In this document: positions 58,892 to 64,000 of the stretch, piece after piece
Numbering within the stretch: position 1 is the first letter of the stretch
Layout of the letters: each line of letters starts with the position of its first letter
Assembly (NCBI RefSeq): GCF_001540865.1
Contig: NC_033645.1
Coordinates: forward strand, 620,001 to 684,000
Source of the DNA: Ananas comosus
Lineage: Eukaryota > Streptophyta > Magnoliopsida > Poales > Bromeliaceae
Length of the DNA: 64,000 nucleotides
Direction of reading: 5' to 3'
The notes under the pieces: generated by a model
Database searches by the model: none
Seen by the model: the letters and a program-made list of their open reading frames with translations, nothing else
What the model was told of the DNA's origin: nothing
Translations under genes and position numbers: made by a program

Positions 58892-59435
58892 AGAGTTGAG
58901 CTAGAATACTCTCGATAGTAAACGGGATATTTTACTATCGAGTTGTTTTCGATGATAGAGCTTCCAAATTGACGATCGGCTCCGTTGAACAGATCTATAC
59001 CATTTAAAATGTTTAGAAATCAAATTTTAAATCTTTTCGACATCATTTGCCTAATGATCAAAGGTTTCAAAATTTGTAATTTTAATGGTGGATAAGAGAC
59101 GTTTTCTCGTTTAACGGTGTAAAGATATCCAAATCAATTGAATTTTTGTTAGAAAATTCTCTAAACTATTTAAAACAAAATCTATACTCTTGATCTTGAT
59201 TACAAGACTCCTATCGTCATTTTTGAAAGAATATTCATTTTCAACCATTCATTTTTTGTTCACTAGATGAATAAAAGAACAATATCGAAAGTGCGTGAAA
59301 TTTGATTTCTAGATAGTTTAAATAGTTTAGATCATATTTAACAGAGCCGATCGTCAATTTGGAAGCTCTCTCATCGAAAACAACTCGATAGTAAAATGCT
59401 CTGTTTACTATCGAGAGTATTCTAGCTCAACTCTA
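58892..59435. mobile_element. TA-microsatellite foldback element, copy E (best ends)
   Basis: Left end GAGTTGAGCTAGAATACTCT and right end AGAGTATTCTAGCTCAACTC are perfect inverted matches; the arms pair across more than 200 bp (CGATAGTAAACGG..., TTGACGATCGGCTC). TA tracts flank both ends. It lies between the two copies of the TRAPPC2L 5' unit. It has no coding capacity. Confidence 0.85.
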
Positions 59436-59448
59436 TATATATATATAT

Positions 59449-59992
59449 AGAGTCCGGCTACTATACTATCGGTAGCACGAAGGCTTCCGTGCTACCAAGT
59501 TGTTTTCAATGATGCGACTTTCAAATCGACGATCGGCTCCGTTAGACTTGATCTATACTATTGAAAGTATTTGGAAACTATATTTCAGAATTTTTCGACA
59601 TCATTTGGCTAGTGATCAAAAGGCCTCAGAATTGACAATTTTAATGGTAGATGTGATGCATTTGTAAATTTAACGGTGTAAAACAATCCAAATCAGATGA
59701 AATTTTTATAGAAATTTTTTTTACTATTCAAAGTAAGAACAGTACCTCTGATCTTAAATTCAAGTCTTCTATCATCATTTTTTTTGAGATTTTTATTTTC
59801 AGCCGTTCATTTTTAGACTACTAGTTTGATGGGTAAATGATATCGAAAAATTATGAAATTTATTTTTCAAATACTTTCAATAGTGTAAATGAAGTCTAAC
59901 GGAGCCGATCGTCGATTTGAAAGCCGCATCATTGAAAACAACTTGGTAGCACGGAGGCTTCCGTGCTACTGATAGTATACCAGCCTAGCTCT
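59449..59992. mobile_element. TA-microsatellite foldback element, subfamily 2 (copy F)
   Basis: Left arm CGGCTACTATACTATCGGTA with GCACGAAGGCTTCCGTGCTA, right arm its inverse. The inside (GACGATCGGCTCCGTTAGAC, TCGACATCATTTGGC) shows kinship with copy E. It follows E directly, sharing one TA tract. Confidence 0.75.
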
Positions 59993-60049
59993 ATATAGAT
60001 ATATCCATAGCATATATATATAGATATATCCAAAGGCTAAAAATTTGCN

Positions 60050-60726
60050 ATTGATCTAAGCTACACAATAGCGATGAAGACATGATTATCCAGATACCGA
60101 TATCCGTTAAAACACTTGACTCTATCCAAATCAAGATCGGTATATCGTATCACTACAGCGCATAGATTTTTCGCGCAAATCCCAGGTTTGTATACACAAC
60201 ATATCCGTAATACTTATGCACACTATACATCAATTTTCACAAATAATTTTCCAATGTTGTTACTATCTTAGATTCCTCTTAATACACCGAGCAAATGTAG
60301 AACAATACACTTCTGAAAGTAAACGATCTGCGCTGCTAAACTTGATCTACGCTGTTTGAACTTACTTTTTAGATTTTGAGTTTTCAAAATTGACTTTTTT
60401 TAAGAGATAATATAATGTAAATTTGCCAGAATAAAGTCGAAAAATTATGAAATTTCGAATTTCTTGACACGGAACTCGAGTAGAGATCTAAAATGAAAAG
60501 TGATGGATTAAGCTTTTTTTTCAATTAAATTTTTTTTAAAAAAAAAAGTAGGAAAAGAGAAAAAGGGGGACCTCGCTCGTCGATGACGTCCAAGGAGCAG
60601 TGGACGATGTGATGGAGCTTCAGGGCGTCGTCGGCCTCCGTGAAGCTCTGCAGGTACACCGGATTGTTCTGTGCACCCCCTCGGAGAGGACGAGGTCGAT
60701 CAGATCTGGACCGTTCGATTCCAGTA

Positions 60727-60765
<39 letters not shown>

Positions 60766-61357
60766 TCAATCATGAGCGTGAGATTTAAAGCACCGGACCT
60801 GATTCCCCACGACGGCGACGCACACGATCATCTCGGTGTGGCGACGATGCTCCTTCTCCAATACCACCCCCCCTCCTCGGACGGTTCCGGTGTGTTCGGA
60901 CTTCGGAGGGGAGATGCGACGAAGCACAAGAGGGGAGTTTTAGTTTTTCCTTTTTTTTTTTTTTAACTCTAATGGAGTTACACCTAATTGGGCCTTTTAT
61001 GGGCCTAACACTCGGCCTACCAAGCCCATTGGTATTTCGAAATTTAGGGCCCGTTTGGTATTAGGGGCCGCTTAATATCATTGGGCTTGAAAAAAAAAAC
61101 AAGAAAGAGGAGAGAGTGTGTAGAGATATTTGTCTGGGAGTTTTGGTGATAGTGTAGAAAGTGTTTTGTTCACAAAGGCTATATTTGAGATTGACCATCA
61201 CCGTCTAGTATAGTTGGTTGGTACTTCGGTCGCAATCGAACAGGTTCTAACCCTCGCATGCCCCTTTATTAAAGGAGCTTCCTTAGGAATATATTCTAGC
61301 CCTTGCATGCCCTTTTATTAAAGGAACTTCTTTTGAAATATATATATATATATATAT
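60050..61357. repeat. Duplicated unit 2 (TRAPPC2L 5' end), joined at an N
   Basis: The second copy of the 1.3-kb unit begins right after an ambiguous base at 60049. It lies upstream of TRAPPC2L in the same orientation. Confidence 0.9.
60572..60831 (-). pseudogene. Second copy of TRAPPC2L exons 1 and 2
   Basis: Exon 1 copy at 60799-60831 (ATG to MIVCVAVVGNQ) and exon 2 copy at 60572-60668 (NNPVYLQSFTEADDALKLHH) are intact with the same splice sites. Exons 3-5 are not repeated after it; the unit ends in intron 2 and is followed by foldback elements and unit 1. Alone it cannot make the protein. As it is upstream of, and on the same strand as, the full gene, its exon 2 could be spliced to exon 3 of the full gene and give the same protein from a second promoter (inference). 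Confidence 0.75.
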
Positions 61358-61371
61358 TGTCATTGAAATAG

Positions 61372-61563
61372 ACCCTCCACAACAACCTGTGGTCACCTCA
61401 AATCCAAATAGTAGTTGGAGATATTCCTTGCCCGATAGCTGAGATCTCGCCAAGCATAGCCTATTCTAGTTCTAGCACCGGAAGAGCAATTCCAGAGGAA
61501 GATAAAATCTCAAAAGATTTAGAAAGATATATTCAAGGAGAATGGAGTGCAACGGACTCTTGA
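61372..61563 (+). pseudogene. Orphan open frame, possible retroelement remnant
   Basis: A frame without an ATG is open for 63 codons, with LWSPQIQIVVGDIPCPIAEI in the first half and GRAIPEEDKISKDLERYIQG in the second. It is less AT-rich than its flanks and lies between a TA and a CT/TA tract. The look is of a polyprotein fragment, but I cannot name the family and chance is not excluded. Confidence 0.25.
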
Positions 61564-61567
61564 TCCT

Positions 61568-61629
<62 letters not shown>

Positions 61630-61644
<15 letters not shown>

Positions 61645-62179
61645 CTAGGCTTCTATGCTTTCGAAAATACGGAACTCTCCGTATTTGTAAGTTGTTTTCA
61701 ATAATGGGACATTCGATTCGGCGATCTGTTTCATTAGGCATAATCTGCGCTATTAGAACTACCTAGAAATCAAATTCCATAAATTTTTGACTTCGTTTGT
61801 CTAGTAAACAAATAGCCTCAAAATAAACGGCTGAAAATAAAAATCTATAAAAAACAGTGATAAATGACTCAAATTTCAAATCGGAAGTATTGGTCTTGCT
61901 ATTGATGTTAAGTAGAATTTTCTATTAAATTTTCATCTAATTTGGATACTTCTACACCGTTGAACTTAAAAACGTGTCACATAGGCCGTTAAAATAGTCA
62001 TTTTTGAGACCTTTTAATCGCTTGGTAAATGATGTCAAAAAATTATAAAATTTGATTTCTAAATAGTTCCAATAGAGTAGATTATATTTAACGGAGCCGA
62101 TCGTCGCATCGGATTTTCTATCATCGAAAATAATTTACAAGCACAAAGGTCTCCGTACTTTCGAAAAAACAGAAGACTT

Positions 62180-62180
<1 letters not shown>
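61630..62180. mobile_element. TA-microsatellite foldback element, subfamily 3 (copy G)
   Basis: Left arm GGCTTCTATGCTTTCGAAAA and TACGGAACTCTCCGTA, right arm CAAAGGTCTCCGTACTTTCG inverted; the inside shares GGAGCCGATCGTCG and TTTGATTTCTAAATAGTTCC words with copies E and F. (TA)n and (GA)n flank the left side, (CT)n and (TA)n the right. Confidence 0.7.
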
Positions 62181-62228
<48 letters not shown>

Positions 62229-62282
62229 GGTTTTGCACATTTCACAATGCATGAGGATGTAGTTTCTACTAACTGAACCGGC

Positions 62283-62420
62283 CATACCTGGCACAGTTGG
62301 CTAATTAAAGACTCATGATCTTACATTCGAAGCTTAGCTACTTCATATATATTTTTAGTAGAGTTTATTTTAAAAAAGCAAACTGAGCATATAGTTTACT
62401 ACCTTTCTCTCAAAAAAATA
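62283..62420 (+). mobile_element. tRNA-derived SINE, decayed copy
   Basis: Shows CATTCGAAGCTTAGCTACTT in place of the B box, GTAGAGTTTATTTT, then TAGTTTACTACCTTTCTCTC and an A-rich tail. Confidence 0.5.
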
Positions 62421-63357
62421 TAAAAATGTTGTTCAGCAGTCATCGGTACCAAGTAAAAACAAAACTTGTTCTCATTCTGCTTGTTTTTCCAAAAAAAAAC
62501 TTTGTAATTACAATGAATCGCTATGTCGGAATACATTCATTCATCTTTTGTTTGTGGTAACTAATTGTTTTGGCCTAGCATTGCTCTTATACATATTTGC
62601 GTTCGGAGCTTCAAGTTTTTATTGTTCATAGGAGCTCTATCGATCTATGAGTAATGCTTTGCTCATTTTTAACAAAAGGCGAGATTATGTTATTAAATAG
62701 TGGAAATTATATTACCAAAAATTTATATTGCACAAATTAATCAGGTGGTAAAGCAACAAACAAAACTACAAGTCGACCAACATTGAGGATATTTACGATC
62801 AAAACTCAATATAAGCGATGCATATAGCTAAATACGCAATTGATCGAGAAAAGTTCAAACCGAAAATATAAATCATGCTATAATGAATAAGAACTATATA
62901 TAAACGTATGTAAGTTACTCTTGACAATGGATAATTATAACTAAAAAATCACAAAGCCAAAGGTAAAATGAACCAAAAAAGTTTCCACTGTTGCTTTATA
63001 TATATTGATGATTCGTACAAAGAAACAAAACTTTAAAACCCATCAGTGGATCAGTGTCATACATTAATTAAGTCCTTAACCATTAATACAAGTACTAGAA
63101 TATTGAAACTTATAAACTATTACAAGCATTATCGAAAGAAAGTGAGATTAGCTTATCCTTTTCTTGCTAGAGCGAGACAGAATAGATTTATCGAATCTAA
63201 TCAAATTCAGTTAGTGAATAATGACCAGATTCAATAAATTCATCATGTCAACATCAAAATAAGCTCTGTCGATAACACGACGCATCAACGAAGCACAACT
63301 TTGGAGAGACAGGGAGCCCTTATGGTGCATAAGGAGGAAACTACAAAGTAATATTAA
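62421..63357. other. AT-rich intergenic DNA
   Basis: No gene, repeat family or RNA gene is recognised. Confidence 0.35.
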
Positions 63358-63546
63358 TCATGGACACAACATGAGAAACTCTTCATCTCCATGGACCAAA
63401 TCTCCACCAATATTTGAACGTGGAGTACCTCTCCATTGCTTGAACTCAGCCCCAAGGGTGTGTGGGAGAACCAAAGCATTGCTTCCAATGGCTAGTGATT
63501 GGTGGTGCAACTCCTCCAATGGATTTATCTCAACACACCCATCCAA
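63358..63546 (-). CDS. Uncertain small protein, 62 residues
   Basis: A minus-strand frame begins MDGCVEINPLEELHHQSLAI, has LVLPHTLGAEFKQWRG in its middle and ends FLMLCP. A CT-rich leader ((GA)n on the plus strand, 63564-63581) lies just upstream of its ATG, a layout seen at other starts in this window. I do not recognise it. It could be a short protein or a first exon whose true end is a splice site near 63380. The plus strand also has a 60-codon frame here. Nothing else supports either strand. Confidence 0.3.
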   Translation of the reverse strand: MDGCVEINPLEELHHQSLAIGSNALVLPHTLGAEFKQWRGTPRSNIGGDLVHGDEEFLMLCP

Positions 63547-64000
63547 GGCTTAAATAATGTAGAAGAGAGAGAGAGAGAGAGGGCACTAGCTATGAGTCTA
63601 TGGAACAGTGAAGTAGGGATAGCTTGTTAATGATCAAGGGAGTGATGTGGATGGTTGAGATGCCTTCTGGAGATGGCTAGAGTCCAGAAATTGTTAACTA
63701 TAGGATCAGGTCCACCACTTCACCTGTGGACCAAAAAAAAGGGAAAAAAATGCAAAGCATATGTTAGATGAGAGCTGATGCCTTGTATCAGATAATGAAA
63801 TATAGCGTAATCTTAATTACAACATTATAACTTAGTAGAATGTAGATGAACTTTTGGCCAAGATAAGATTATGCACTATTAATCTTAAAATAGCCTACAA
63901 AAATAGTATTTTTTTTAAAATAAAGACGGATAGTTAATTAGGATCTGAATGCAGAATGGTTCACTTCAACCGGCCAATTTGAACATTAGCGTGTTTAGCC
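63547..64000. other. Right edge, no gene recognised
   Basis: A short GA repeat, then AT-rich DNA with nothing coding that I can support. Confidence 0.3.

Noticed and set aside
1..64000. CRISPR array, operon, or bacterial-type system
   Set aside because: All genes have plant introns and plant families; no regularly spaced repeats of CRISPR type were seen.

Overview
The window is nuclear DNA of a flowering plant, most likely a monocot. Coding exons are short and GC-rich, introns and intergenic DNA are AT-rich, GA/CT and TA microsatellites are common, and every large gene belongs to a plant family. The species cannot be fixed from sequence alone. A run of 25 N and single N bases at 13107, 28556, 50593 and 60049 mark a draft assembly with patched joins.

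Layout, left to right. A SKP1-like gene (minus) has its first exon at 1049-1342 and runs off the left edge. A Mutator-type element with a nested insertion follows (1663-3350). A two-exon NicO-type nickel/cobalt transporter-like gene, probably plastid-targeted, lies at 6144-9153 (plus). A five-exon GDSL esterase/lipase gene lies at 10129-14469 (minus) with a 3-kb transposon-filled first intron. A ten-exon FREE1 gene (FYVE-domain ESCRT component) spans 17115 to about 23561 (minus). A single-exon Mediator subunit MED4 gene is at 27225-28544 (minus). An eight-exon bHLH gene orthologous to ABORTED MICROSPORES (AMS/TDR) is at 31741-35504 (plus). Two small paralogous genes of an unrecognised plant family are at 46023-46340 and 49939-50388 (plus). 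A five-exon TRAPPC2L gene is at 55691-58350 (minus), and its promoter and first two exons are repeated upstream at 60572-60831.

The genes do not form one pathway; this is an ordinary plant gene neighbourhood. FREE1 (endosomal sorting) and TRAPPC2L (vesicle tethering) both act in membrane traffic. AMS controls tapetum and pollen-wall genes. SKP1 and MED4 are general components of ubiquitin ligases and of the transcription machinery.

The space between genes is dominated by small transposons. I find a tRNA-derived SINE family (seven copies, one with a clear 13-bp target duplication), Tourist/Harbinger-type MITEs with TTA or TAA duplications, two Mutator-like elements with long terminal repeats (one with a perfect 9-bp duplication), and a family of about 550-bp foldback elements sitting in TA microsatellites. 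That last family is the most unusual feature. It fills 41.4-45.1 kb and 58.9-62.2 kb and also sits inside the GDSL intron.

Three gene models have problems worth checking: the GDSL and FREE1 genes show no in-frame ATG at their expected starts, and the AMS gene changes frame just before its bHLH domain. The 42.2-45.7 kb region looks like one locus assembled twice across the gap.
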